Part shown: one piece after another, positions 1 through 6,058 of the stretch
Numbering within the stretch: the first letter of the stretch is position 1
Layout of the letters: each line of letters starts with the position of its first letter
Source: Planctomycetaceae bacterium
Lineage (GTDB): Bacteria > Planctomycetota > Planctomycetia > Planctomycetales > Planctomycetaceae
Direction: 5' to 3'
DNA length: 9,012 nucleotides
Assembly: GCA_020426085.1 (NCBI GenBank)
Contig: JAGQQP010000137.1
Location: 1 to 9,012, forward strand
Position numbers and translations under genes: made by a program
The notes under the pieces: generated by a model
What the model was told of the DNA's origin: nothing
The model's input: only the letters and a program-made list of their open reading frames with translations
The model's database searches: none

Positions 1-1020
1 ATCGCGATCAGCGAGAATTTCGCGTGCAACATCCGTCACAAAGTTATCTGCTCCCAGCCATTTTTCTTTTTTCGGAGCAGGGGCCCCGACATTCATGCCC
101 ACACCCGGATTCCACAAAGCGGGCAGGGTATGTTTGATGGCTGACATATAAGTGGTGAATACAGGGTATTTCGTATCAGGATTGTCCTGCTGATAATTAT
201 CCATCTTTTCCACCAGCTTGTTGTGAGCAATTTTGGGGTGTCGATGGTGAGGACCATGCACGAAAATATCAAAGTTAATGTAGGTACAGATGCGGGTAAT
301 CAGATTCGATCCGATCACAGTGCGGGTACCCAGCAGGGGATCGTAACTCTGCATCCCCAGATGTTCGGTAAACTTTCGGAAGGTCTGAATGACACTGGCA
401 ATCCAGTGAGGAATCACCCAGGCGACAATGAAGGGGCGCCACAGCGAGAACCAGGCAATGGCTCCCAGAACGACCGCCCAGAACACGGCCATCGCCGCAT
501 ATTCGAGTCGCATCGTTTTAATGACCTTGGGGTTTTTGACCGGCGTATTTTTGCTGAAGCAGAGCCGACTGTAAACGTAGGGGGACGTGAAGAACCCAAA
601 CGGAAATTCCAGCCAGCAGAAAATACGACGGAACGTGAGTGAAGTCGTTGGATCGGAATAAGGCCACAGTTCCCAGTCACCAGGCTTGTTGAGATAAGCG
701 TGATGACGAATGTGGGCTTCCCGGTAAGCGGTATAGGAAACTAACAGTCCGGTACCAATGGCGCGCCCCAGCCAGATGCTGACCCAGGCCTTTCCGCAGA
801 TACCCTGATGAGATGTTTCATGGAAACAACTCGACCAGCAGAACATACTGTATGCTGCAACCAGCGTACAAAAAGCCACGAATGGCCAGGCGGTTGTCGG
901 CCACTGAAAAGCCAGAGCCAGAATGGCTGCTGAACCAAACAGGGAATGTAAAAAACGGGGAGTTGTTGATTTTGTCTCGAGATCAGCGATCTCTTTGGCG
1001 GTAAAATGGGTCACCGACAT
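1..1020 (-). CDS. Membrane fatty acid desaturase-type protein (C-terminus off the left edge)
   Basis: The reading frame from the ATG at 1020 stays open for 340 codons to base 1, so the stop lies outside the window. Three histidine clusters typical of membrane di-iron desaturases/hydroxylases are visible: HETSH (residues 67-71), HIRHH (103-107) and HGPHH (255-259). These residues would bind the two irons that activate O2. Hydrophobic stretches lie around residues 27-62 and 174-203, as expected for an integral membrane enzyme. The segment NKPGDWELWPYSDP after the second box, and HPKIAHNKL after the third, also fit the family. The probable role is introducing a double bond into a membrane acyl chain. 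Lipid or carotenoid hydroxylases/ketolases of the same fold cannot be excluded, and the substrate is unknown. The start is well supported by a perfect Shine-Dalgarno sequence six bases upstream. The gene lies downstream of the sulfatase on the same strand, but 321 bases away, so it is probably transcribed separately. Confidence 0.9.
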   Translation of the reverse strand, partial: MSVTHFTAKEIADLETKSTTPRFLHSLFGSAAILALAFQWPTTAWPFVAFCTLVAAYSMFCWSSCFHETSHQGICGKAWVSIWLGRAIGTGLLVSYTAYREAHIRHHAYLNKPGDWELWPYSDPTTSLTFRRIFCWLEFPFGFFTSPYVYSRLCFSKNTPVKNPKVIKTMRLEYAAMAVFWAVVLGAIAWFSLWRPFIVAWVIPHWIASVIQTFRKFTEHLGMQSYDPLLGTRTVIGSNLITRICTYINFDIFVHGPHHRHPKIAHNKLVEKMDNYQQDNPDTKYPVFTTYMSAIKHTLPALWNPGVGMNVGAPAPKKEKWLGADNFVTDVAREILADRD

Positions 1021-1026
1021 GGCACG

Positions 1027-1034
1027 TACCTCCT
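1027..1034 (-). promoter_or_regulatory. Strong ribosome-binding site of the desaturase
   Basis: The minus strand reads AGGAGGTA here, six bases before the ATG at 1020. It is the strongest Shine-Dalgarno match in the window and fixes the desaturase start. Most other genes here have weak or partial matches, so this gene may be translated unusually well. Confidence 0.85.
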
Positions 1035-1035
1035 G

Positions 1036-1341
1036 GTTGTGCTCAAACTTTCAAAACGGATCGTTAAAATACGTATCGGAAAGTTGAGTCCAAACACCAT
1101 TAAGTGAAATGCAACAATTGGCCCAGTTCACATGGCATCCCGGTAGTATCTGTCTAAACTACCCAGTCTTCCCGACCTATTAACCATAAGTCAGGAAAGG
1201 ATGTGATGCATAAATGAAACATGCAACAACACAGGTAATTTACACAATCCAAGATACATGTGTAGTTTGCATCAAATATAACGAATACACGGGATACTTG
1301 CGAGCAAATTTAATTCCTGTGGACAAAAATGACCCGGAAAA
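1036..1341. other. Gene-free stretch between sulfatase and desaturase
   Basis: About 300 bases with stop codons in all frames and no convincing gene. It must contain the end of the sulfatase transcript and probably the desaturase promoter. No G+C-rich hairpin followed by a T-run is visible after the sulfatase stop, and no clear sigma-70 -35/-10 pair is visible for the desaturase. The best promoter-like element is TGGGCCAATTGTTGC on the minus strand (1111-1125). It has the GG-N10-GC spacing and TTGC end of a sigma-54 site, but the match is partial. An AT-rich segment around 1201-1320 has short GATGCA/TGCATC repeats without clear meaning. Confidence 0.4.
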
Positions 1342-2823
1342 TTATTGCTTTGAGGGGGGGAGATAGAGGTAGTTTTCGGGAAACAGCTGTTTGGTCATCA
1401 GAATCGACTTAGATTTGCCGCCATTCCAGATGTCCCATTTTGGATCTGCATATTGAGAAAAGAACTGATCCATTCGCTGCTTGAGATCGGCCCTGGTCTT
1501 TTGGAATTCAGGCTGGTCGATCAGATTCCTGTGTTCCCGTGGATCGGCGGTCAGGTCATACAACTCATTGGGGGATTCGTGATATCGTTCGATGTACTTC
1601 CAGTCCTTTGTACGGATGGCACGTACATTCTCGAATTCATAGAAAACGACTTCGTTCCAGGGAATCTGTTCTCCCTTGAGAACCGGCGCAAAATTGCGAC
1701 CTGGCGTTGCGGGTTTCGCGGGAATTTTATCCTGCAGACCCAGATAATTCAGCAGGGTGGGATACACATCGTAATTGGCCACCATCATCTCCTGACGCGC
1801 GCCGGAGACAATTTTCCCCGGCTGAGAAAAGATGAGTGGAATCGTCAAAGTCCAGTCGAATGCAGTCAGGGGGCGCGTGTGGTCACCCATGCCCCAGTAT
1901 CCACTGTGGCCGCCCGACAAACCCTGGTCGGCGGTGAAAATCACCAGCGTGTTCTCGCGTAGTCCCAGATCTTTCAACGTCTGCATAATCTGGCCGACAC
2001 CATCATCGACTGCAGACACTTCGGCTGCGTATTTGCGAATGATCCCCAGGTCACCAATCCAGTCTCCATAATTGAAATTCCAGGGCTGCGCTTTTTCCCG
2101 GGGAAACGAAGGGAAGGTCATCTTTTCATATTCCGCTTTAAACCGGTTGCGAATCGGTTCTTTCATCGCCGAACCTAATCCGTAAGGACCGTTGTAAGCC
2201 AGGAACAGAAAAAACGGCTTCTCCTGATTCTGCTTGATGAACCTGATGCCATGTTGAGTCCAGAGATCGGTCAGATAAGTCGGTTCCTTACGAATCTTCT
2301 CGTCTTCGATCACTTCCTGATCATAAAAACCAGAACTGGCGCCGTGTGGTTTCGTTATCCAGTAAGAAAATCCTTCCTGCGGATACAGGTTATCACCCAG
2401 ATGCCATTTACCCGATAACCCACAGACATAACCTGCGTCATGTAACACCTGGGGAATCGACTGAAATTCCTCCAGGGTATTATACGATTCCGGTCCCGTC
2501 TGAATCCGAGGTCTGAGATAACAGTGCACTCCGTGCTGGCAGGGCATCAGTCCCGTCAGAAAAGTGGCCCGGGTCGGCGAACAGACGGCGTTATTGGCAA
2601 ACGCGTGGGTAAACAGAGTGCCTTCTTTCGCCAGCTGATCGATGTGAGGCGTTTTGATATCCTTGTTCCCATAGCAGCCCAGCGTCCACTCACCATGATT
2701 GTCTGTCATGATGATCACGACATTGGGGCGCTTCTGCTCTGCCGCTGCGAGCAGATCTGTGAAACTGAAATTCAGTAACAGCATCAGACAAAAACAGCAG
2801 GCAACAGAATAGAACCGACACAT
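1342..2823 (-). CDS. Secreted type I sulfatase (formylglycine-dependent)
   Basis: A 493-residue sulfatase of the alkaline-phosphatase fold that hydrolyses sulfate esters, probably on sulfated polysaccharides or related substrates outside the cytoplasm. A signal peptide is visible: a hydrophobic run from about residue 5 to 22, then LLAAA before EQ. The core motif is C81-S-P-T-R85 followed by ATFLTG. C81 would be converted to formylglycine by a maturation enzyme not encoded here. Other family elements are TDNHGEWTLGCYGN (39-53), GKWHLG (138-143), TADQG (297-301) and the C-terminal ELYDLTADPREHRNL. Odd points: the usual DD pair is D41-N42, the usual D-H/N is D299-Q300, and the mid-protein histidine motif reads YNGPYG (210-215). 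I chose ATG at 2823 over an upstream TTG (2847) because GGAGGG sits eight bases before the ATG and would be inside the longer form. The subfamily and substrate are unknown. Confidence 0.93.
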   Translation of the reverse strand: MCRFYSVACCFCLMLLLNFSFTDLLAAAEQKRPNVVIIMTDNHGEWTLGCYGNKDIKTPHIDQLAKEGTLFTHAFANNAVCSPTRATFLTGLMPCQHGVHCYLRPRIQTGPESYNTLEEFQSIPQVLHDAGYVCGLSGKWHLGDNLYPQEGFSYWITKPHGASSGFYDQEVIEDEKIRKEPTYLTDLWTQHGIRFIKQNQEKPFFLFLAYNGPYGLGSAMKEPIRNRFKAEYEKMTFPSFPREKAQPWNFNYGDWIGDLGIIRKYAAEVSAVDDGVGQIMQTLKDLGLRENTLVIFTADQGLSGGHSGYWGMGDHTRPLTAFDWTLTIPLIFSQPGKIVSGARQEMMVANYDVYPTLLNYLGLQDKIPAKPATPGRNFAPVLKGEQIPWNEVVFYEFENVRAIRTKDWKYIERYHESPNELYDLTADPREHRNLIDQPEFQKTRADLKQRMDQFFSQYADPKWDIWNGGKSKSILMTKQLFPENYLYLPPSKQ

Positions 2824-2831
2824 GATGGCAA

Positions 2832-2837
2832 CCCTCC
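2832..2837 (-). promoter_or_regulatory. Ribosome-binding site deciding the sulfatase start
   Basis: The minus strand reads GGAGGG, separated by eight bases from the ATG at 2823. It supports that ATG over the in-frame TTG at 2847, which has no comparable site and would add eight residues before the signal peptide. Confidence 0.7.
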
Positions 2838-2838
2838 A

Positions 2839-2868
2839 GGATATCAAATGGAATTACGTTGATATCAA
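2839..2868. repeat. Paired GATATCAA repeats upstream of the sulfatase
   Basis: GATATCAA occurs at 2840-2847 and again at 2861-2868, start-to-start 21 bases or two helical turns. The second copy is part of the perfect 10-base palindrome TTGATATCAA (2859-2868). The first copy ends beside the sulfatase ribosome-binding site. The arrangement would suit a dimeric or cooperative repressor, but this is inferred from spacing only. Confidence 0.25.
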
Positions 2869-2895
2869 GCATGAATCATCGCCACCCGCTTTTCA

Positions 2896-2916
2896 AGCTG
2901 TACTCTTATTACAGCT
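2896..2916. repeat. Inverted repeat between slyX and the sulfatase
   Basis: AGCTGTA (2896-2902) and TACAGCT (2910-2916) form a perfect 7-base inverted repeat around a 7-base loop. On the plus strand it is followed three bases later by TTTTT, but no plus-strand gene ends here. On the minus strand, the direction of slyX, no T-run follows. It could be an operator for the sulfatase or a weak hairpin at the end of slyX. Confidence 0.25.
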
Positions 2917-2944
2917 GCGTTTTTAGCGAAAAACGGGACACAGT

Positions 2945-3178
2945 CTAATAATGCGGCGGCTTGTCCTGGACCGGATCGGGACCGTCGCCATCTTCTTCTA
3001 ATGCTCCCAGTCGCGAATCCAGGAGCTTCAGTGATTTGCTCAATGTATCCACGATCTGATTCTGCTGCAGCACAGCTTCATCCAACTGTTCGACATCGTG
3101 CTGTAGGTGCATCAAGACAGATTCGACCTGGGTTAAACGTGCGATGAGTTCTTCCAGACGGGAAGGATTCTCTGTCAT
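2945..3178 (-). CDS. slyX: SlyX family small coiled-coil protein
   Basis: A 77-residue, highly charged protein. Residues 5-60 are a continuous heptad-like pattern (LEELIARL, VLMHLQHDVEQL, TLSKSLKLLDSRL) that should form a coiled coil. After an acidic, proline-containing tail it ends in PPHY, the same C-terminus I recall for Escherichia coli SlyX (72 residues). Length, coiled-coil body and terminal PPHY together support SlyX. The biochemical function of SlyX is unknown. The start is the ATG at 3178, with a modest GAAAGG about 12 bases upstream. A TATAAG (minus strand, 3211-3216) could serve as its -10 element, but no good -35 accompanies it. It is divergent from the esterase (117 bases between starts) and 121 bases upstream of the sulfatase, with which it might share a transcript. 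There is no signal peptide, so it is probably cytoplasmic. Confidence 0.82.
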   Translation of the reverse strand: MTENPSRLEELIARLTQVESVLMHLQHDVEQLDEAVLQQNQIVDTLSKSLKLLDSRLGALEEDGDGPDPVQDKPPHY

Positions 3179-3295
3179 GCTGAAAATCGCCTTTCAGGGA
3201 AGCTGCTTTTCTTATACAGTTTGAAGGTTAAAATACCATTCGGATTTTATTGACTCACGTTCGACTTTGAAACAATTTGACAGGTCCGATTCCCC

Positions 3296-4819
3296 ATGAA
3301 TCCACGATTTCGGTACTCTCTGCTGTTACTCGTAGTGACGTTCGTCATTTTCTACGGTTTTTCTCGCGAATCTGCGGCAGCCGAAAATCGCTTTCAGGTC
3401 CGTTTTCTGAAATCGATTCATCCGGAACCGTTCACGGGCCGCGTTTATCTGATTTTTACCAAGTCCGGACGCGAACCGCGGCTGGGTCCTTCCTGGTTTC
3501 AACCGGAATCCTTTATTGCCTGTGATGTGACCAACTGGCAGCCAGGCGAACCGCTCGCGCTGGGTCCTGAAACGAAAAAGCTGCTCTCTTATCCGAAGCC
3601 TTTAGCGGAAATGGATCTGGCCGGATTTCACGCACAGGCGGTCGCTCGTTTTAACACAACCGATCCCAAAATTGGCACCGCTCCCGGAAACGGATTCAGC
3701 CAGGCTCATCAGTTGATTGGCGACCTGAACGCGAGCATCCCTTCTTTCACCATTGATCAACTGGTTCCGGAAAAACCGTTTCACGAAACCGAGTGGATCA
3801 GACATTTCAAAATGCGATCGCCGCTGTTATCGAAGTTTCACGGTCAGGATACGAACCTGGAAGCCAGTGTGATCCTGCCCCAAAGTTATTATCAGCAGCC
3901 TCAGCGCAAGTACCCGGTCATCTATTCCATTCCCGGCTTTGGCGGCGATCATCAGCGCAGCCTGCCACAGGCGCCGATTGCAGAACAGAACGCAGGGGGC
4001 GTTGAATTTATTCGCGTACTCCTCAACCCGCAATGTCGCTGGGGGCACCATGTCTTTGCCGATTCCGCTACCAACGGACCGGTCGGAAAAGCGTTTACCA
4101 CCGAATTGATACCGGAGCTGGAGAAAACGTTTCGCGCCATTCCTCATTCGCGCGCCCGGTTTTTAACCGGACACTCCTCCGGGGGATGGTCGTCCCTCTG
4201 GCTGCAGGTCACTTACCCGACTGTTTTCGGAGGTACGTGGAGTACTGCTCCCGACCCGGTTGACTTTCGCGACTTCCAGCAGATCAACATCTACGAACCG
4301 GGGAGCAACGTTTATCGAGATGCGAAGAATCAACCCCGGCCGATCGCCCGCAGAGGCAACCAGCCCATTCTCTGGTTCGAACCTTTCGCGAAGATGGAAC
4401 AGGTGCTCGGACCAGGCGGACAGCTCCGCAGTTTTGAAGCAGTCTTCAGCCCCCGCGGCGACGACGGCGCACCGCTGATGCTCTATGACTGGGAGACCGG
4501 TGCCATCAATGCCGAAGTGGCAGAAGCCTGGAAAGCATACGACATTCGCCTGATCCTGGAATCGAACTGGAAACAGCTGGCCCCCGAACTCGCGGGAAAG
4601 ATTCATGTTTTCATGGGAGACCAGGACACGTTCTACCTGAATGGTGCCACCGAGCTGCTCAAGCAGACACTGGAAAAGCTGGATGCCGATGCTGTAGTTG
4701 AGATTCACCAGGGCAAAGACCATTCGAGTCTGTTAACCCGTGAGTTGATGCTGCGCATCCGCGCGGAAATGGTTCAGGCATTTCTGAAATATCAGGCGGA
4801 AATGCGGGCAGCAGAATAG
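3296..4819 (+). CDS. Secreted alpha/beta-hydrolase esterase (putative esterase / Fes-like family)
   Basis: A 507-residue protein with an N-terminal signal peptide: a hydrophobic run at about residues 8-22, then SAAA before EN. Residues 30-170 look like an N-terminal beta-rich domain (YLIFTK, FIACDV). The catalytic domain begins near residue 180, with ASVILPQSYY and YPVIYSIPGFGG matching the first strands and oxyanion loop of the putative-esterase family (PF00756 type, related to esterase D and enterochelin esterase). The nucleophile elbow is G292-H-S294-S-G296. Likely triad partners are an Asp in MGDQD (442 or 444) and His476 in KDHSS. It probably hydrolyses an ester outside the cytoplasm; the substrate is not evident. 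The start ATG has only a weak AGGT about 10 bases upstream, but it is the one that gives the signal peptide. A possible promoter (TTGAAG 3221-3226, TTTTAT 3245-3250, 18-base spacer) is weak. It is the only plus-strand gene and converges on the ThiF-type gene with 26 bases between stops. Confidence 0.88.
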   Translation: MNPRFRYSLLLLVVTFVIFYGFSRESAAAENRFQVRFLKSIHPEPFTGRVYLIFTKSGREPRLGPSWFQPESFIACDVTNWQPGEPLALGPETKKLLSYPKPLAEMDLAGFHAQAVARFNTTDPKIGTAPGNGFSQAHQLIGDLNASIPSFTIDQLVPEKPFHETEWIRHFKMRSPLLSKFHGQDTNLEASVILPQSYYQQPQRKYPVIYSIPGFGGDHQRSLPQAPIAEQNAGGVEFIRVLLNPQCRWGHHVFADSATNGPVGKAFTTELIPELEKTFRAIPHSRARFLTGHSSGGWSSLWLQVTYPTVFGGTWSTAPDPVDFRDFQQINIYEPGSNVYRDAKNQPRPIARRGNQPILWFEPFAKMEQVLGPGGQLRSFEAVFSPRGDDGAPLMLYDWETGAINAEVAEAWKAYDIRLILESNWKQLAPELAGKIHVFMGDQDTFYLNGATELLKQTLEKLDADAVVEIHQGKDHSSLLTRELMLRIRAEMVQAFLKYQAEMRAAE

Positions 4820-4845
4820 CGACTCTCGAAGTGGGCAGATTCTTT

Positions 4846-5886
4846 TCAACTGCCGATATAACGGGCATAGATGGTCTTGGCGACAGAGGGATCATCGGTC
4901 CCTTTGATGATTGCTCTGCCGTCCCGAAACAGGCTGATTTCATAGTCGGGGTTCTTCAGATTCAGCCGCAGCAGATAGGGGTTCACGTCTACGGTGCCTG
5001 AGTTCCGTAATTTTACTGCCAGTTCTTCAAAAACTATTTTTCCTTTGCCCGCGGGAGAAACCTGAACTGCATTACGACCGCAGAGTCGCGTCGTGCGGGA
5101 ACCCTGTTCTCCGTTCAGCCAGATTCGTTCCCCCTGGTGGCAGGCTTTGCACTTTCCTTTCTCCCTCAGCTCGGCGACACTCATCTGTCGAAACGATCCA
5201 TCCCAGACATCGATCACCGTCAACACGGGTTTGATCTGTTCAACCTGGCCGGAGAGCAGCTTGATGGCATCCACGGCTTCCAGTGAAGCAATCACATTGA
5301 CGGTCGGCCCCAGAATGCCCGCGGTATCGCAGGTTTCGGTACTGCCTGGTTCGGGAGCGGAATCAATCAGACACCGCAGACAGGCCGACTTGCCCGGCAG
5401 GATCGTCATCGTCTGGCCGGTACTGCCGATGCAGCCACAGTAGATCCAGGGGATACCCAGTTCCAGTGAAACATCATTGATCAGATAGCGGACTTCAAAA
5501 TTATCCGTTCCATCCAGGATCAGATCGACATTCTCAGCTAACCCCAGAATGTTGGTGTGATCGATGTCTTCGACAACAGCTTCGATCTGTACGGTGCTGT
5601 TGATTTTTTTGAGCTTTTCGACGGCGGCGATTGCTTTGGGAAGTTTCGCGGCGACATCCGATTCATCAAACAGAACCTGTCGCTGCAGGTTGCTGATCTC
5701 TACGAAATCCCGATCCACAATTTTGAGATGACCGACGCCCGCTCTGACCAGAGTTTCCGCCAGTACGGTCCCCAGTGCACCACAACCGCACAGCAGCACA
5801 CTGCTCTGCATTAAACGCGTCTGACCTGCTTCGCCCAGTTCCGAAAAAAGGACCTGTCGACTGTAACGTTCTAATTCGGGTTTCAT
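4846..5886 (-). CDS. ThiF/MoeB/HesA-type E1-like adenylyltransferase
   Basis: A 346-residue cytoplasmic enzyme expected to adenylate the C-terminal glycine of a ubiquitin-like sulfur carrier (ThiS, MoaD or similar). Visible motifs: R10 in RYSRQ; nucleotide loop G34-C-G-A-L-G39; D58 followed by N66, R69 and Q70 (ISNLQRQ); K84; and D125-G-T-D-N129. A zinc site is formed by C169-x2-C172 and C246-x2-C249. C186 in ETCDTAGILGP is the position used for thioester/persulfide chemistry in ThiF-like enzymes. No rhodanese domain is present. Instead residues ~260-346 form a C-terminal domain with LCGRNAVQ, NPYLL, DGRAIIKGT and AKTIYARY, which I recall from Bacillus ThiF/MoeB-like proteins. Because ThiF and MoeB cannot be separated from sequence alone and no thiS, moaD or other partner gene is nearby, I leave the symbol blank. 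The start ATG has only a poor AGG two bases upstream, within an inverted-repeat-rich leader. Confidence 0.9.
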   Translation of the reverse strand: MKPELERYSRQVLFSELGEAGQTRLMQSSVLLCGCGALGTVLAETLVRAGVGHLKIVDRDFVEISNLQRQVLFDESDVAAKLPKAIAAVEKLKKINSTVQIEAVVEDIDHTNILGLAENVDLILDGTDNFEVRYLINDVSLELGIPWIYCGCIGSTGQTMTILPGKSACLRCLIDSAPEPGSTETCDTAGILGPTVNVIASLEAVDAIKLLSGQVEQIKPVLTVIDVWDGSFRQMSVAELREKGKCKACHQGERIWLNGEQGSRTTRLCGRNAVQVSPAGKGKIVFEELAVKLRNSGTVDVNPYLLRLNLKNPDYEISLFRDGRAIIKGTDDPSVAKTIYARYIGS

Positions 5887-5888
5887 TG

Positions 5889-5958
5889 CCTGTCTGTCCG
5901 TCTGGTACCAGAGAATAAAGTCTGCTGCTATTTTAGCAGGCAGGCAGACGGATAACAG
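5889..5958 (-). promoter_or_regulatory. Inverted-repeat-rich leader/promoter of the ThiF-type gene
   Basis: Three symmetric elements lie just before the ATG at 5886. The outer pair is CCTGTCTGTCCGTCTG (5889-5904) against CAGACGGATAACAGG (5944-5958), complementary over 8 and 5 bases with a small mismatch. Inside are CTGCTA-TTT-TAGCAG (5925-5939) and the perfect 12-base palindrome TCTGGTACCAGA (5901-5912). If the whole stretch is transcribed, the outer stem would bury the only ribosome-binding-like AGG next to the start. Alternatively TGCTAAAAT on the minus strand (5930-5938) reads as an extended -10, in which case the outer arm lies upstream of the transcript and the palindromes could be operators. 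Both readings are inference. Confidence 0.4.
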
Positions 5959-5999
5959 GTATCCAGACTCAGAACGCGAAAGAAGACTTGATCGCGCAG

Positions 6000-6030
6000 A
6001 AAAAAGACCTCGCTGATCGACTCAGCGAGG
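6000..6030 (-). terminator. Intrinsic terminator of the 389-residue membrane protein gene
   Basis: On the minus strand a perfect 9-base stem (CCTCGCTGA / TCAGCGAGG, bases 6022-6030 and 6008-6016) with a 5-base loop is followed by TC and six T residues. It lies 29 bases past the stop of the membrane-protein gene and should separate it from the ThiF-type gene. Confidence 0.92.
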
Positions 6031-6058
6031 CCTGATTTTATTCCAGGTCCAGTTTGAT

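Noticed and set aside
223..642. 139-codon plus-strand open frame within the first kilobase
   Set aside because: It is opposite the desaturase, whose three histidine boxes fix the true frame. The translation is low in hydrophobic residues and has no known motif.
1354..1360. Run of seven G (C7 in the mRNA) near the end of the sulfatase gene as a slippage or phase-variation site
   Set aside because: It is only a few codons before the stop and slippage would alter just the last residues; nothing suggests a function.
1453..1962. 169-codon plus-strand open frame opposite the sulfatase
   Set aside because: The sulfatase frame is fully conserved on the other strand; this translation has no domain and no ribosome-binding site of note.
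3277..3282. Perfect TTGACA as the -35 element of the esterase
   Set aside because: It lies 13 bases before the ATG, leaving no room for a -10 element and a transcript start before the chosen start codon.
4163..4723. 186-codon open frame on the minus strand opposite the esterase
   Set aside because: It is antisense to a gene with a signal peptide and an intact catalytic triad, has no recognisable domain and is explained as a shadow frame.
4834..4854. GGCAG/CTGCC hairpin between the convergent esterase and ThiF-type genes as a shared terminator
   Set aside because: The stem is only five pairs with an 11-base loop, there is no T-run on either strand, and it extends into the ThiF-type coding end.
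5950..5985. Resemblance to a TPP riboswitch (minus strand CTGAGTCTGGATACC) upstream of the ThiF-type gene
   Set aside because: It looks like part of the CTGATCTGGATAATGCC box, but with an inserted base and a wrong continuation, and the 5' helix and CUGAGA element are absent. It also sits too close to the start to contain a full riboswitch.
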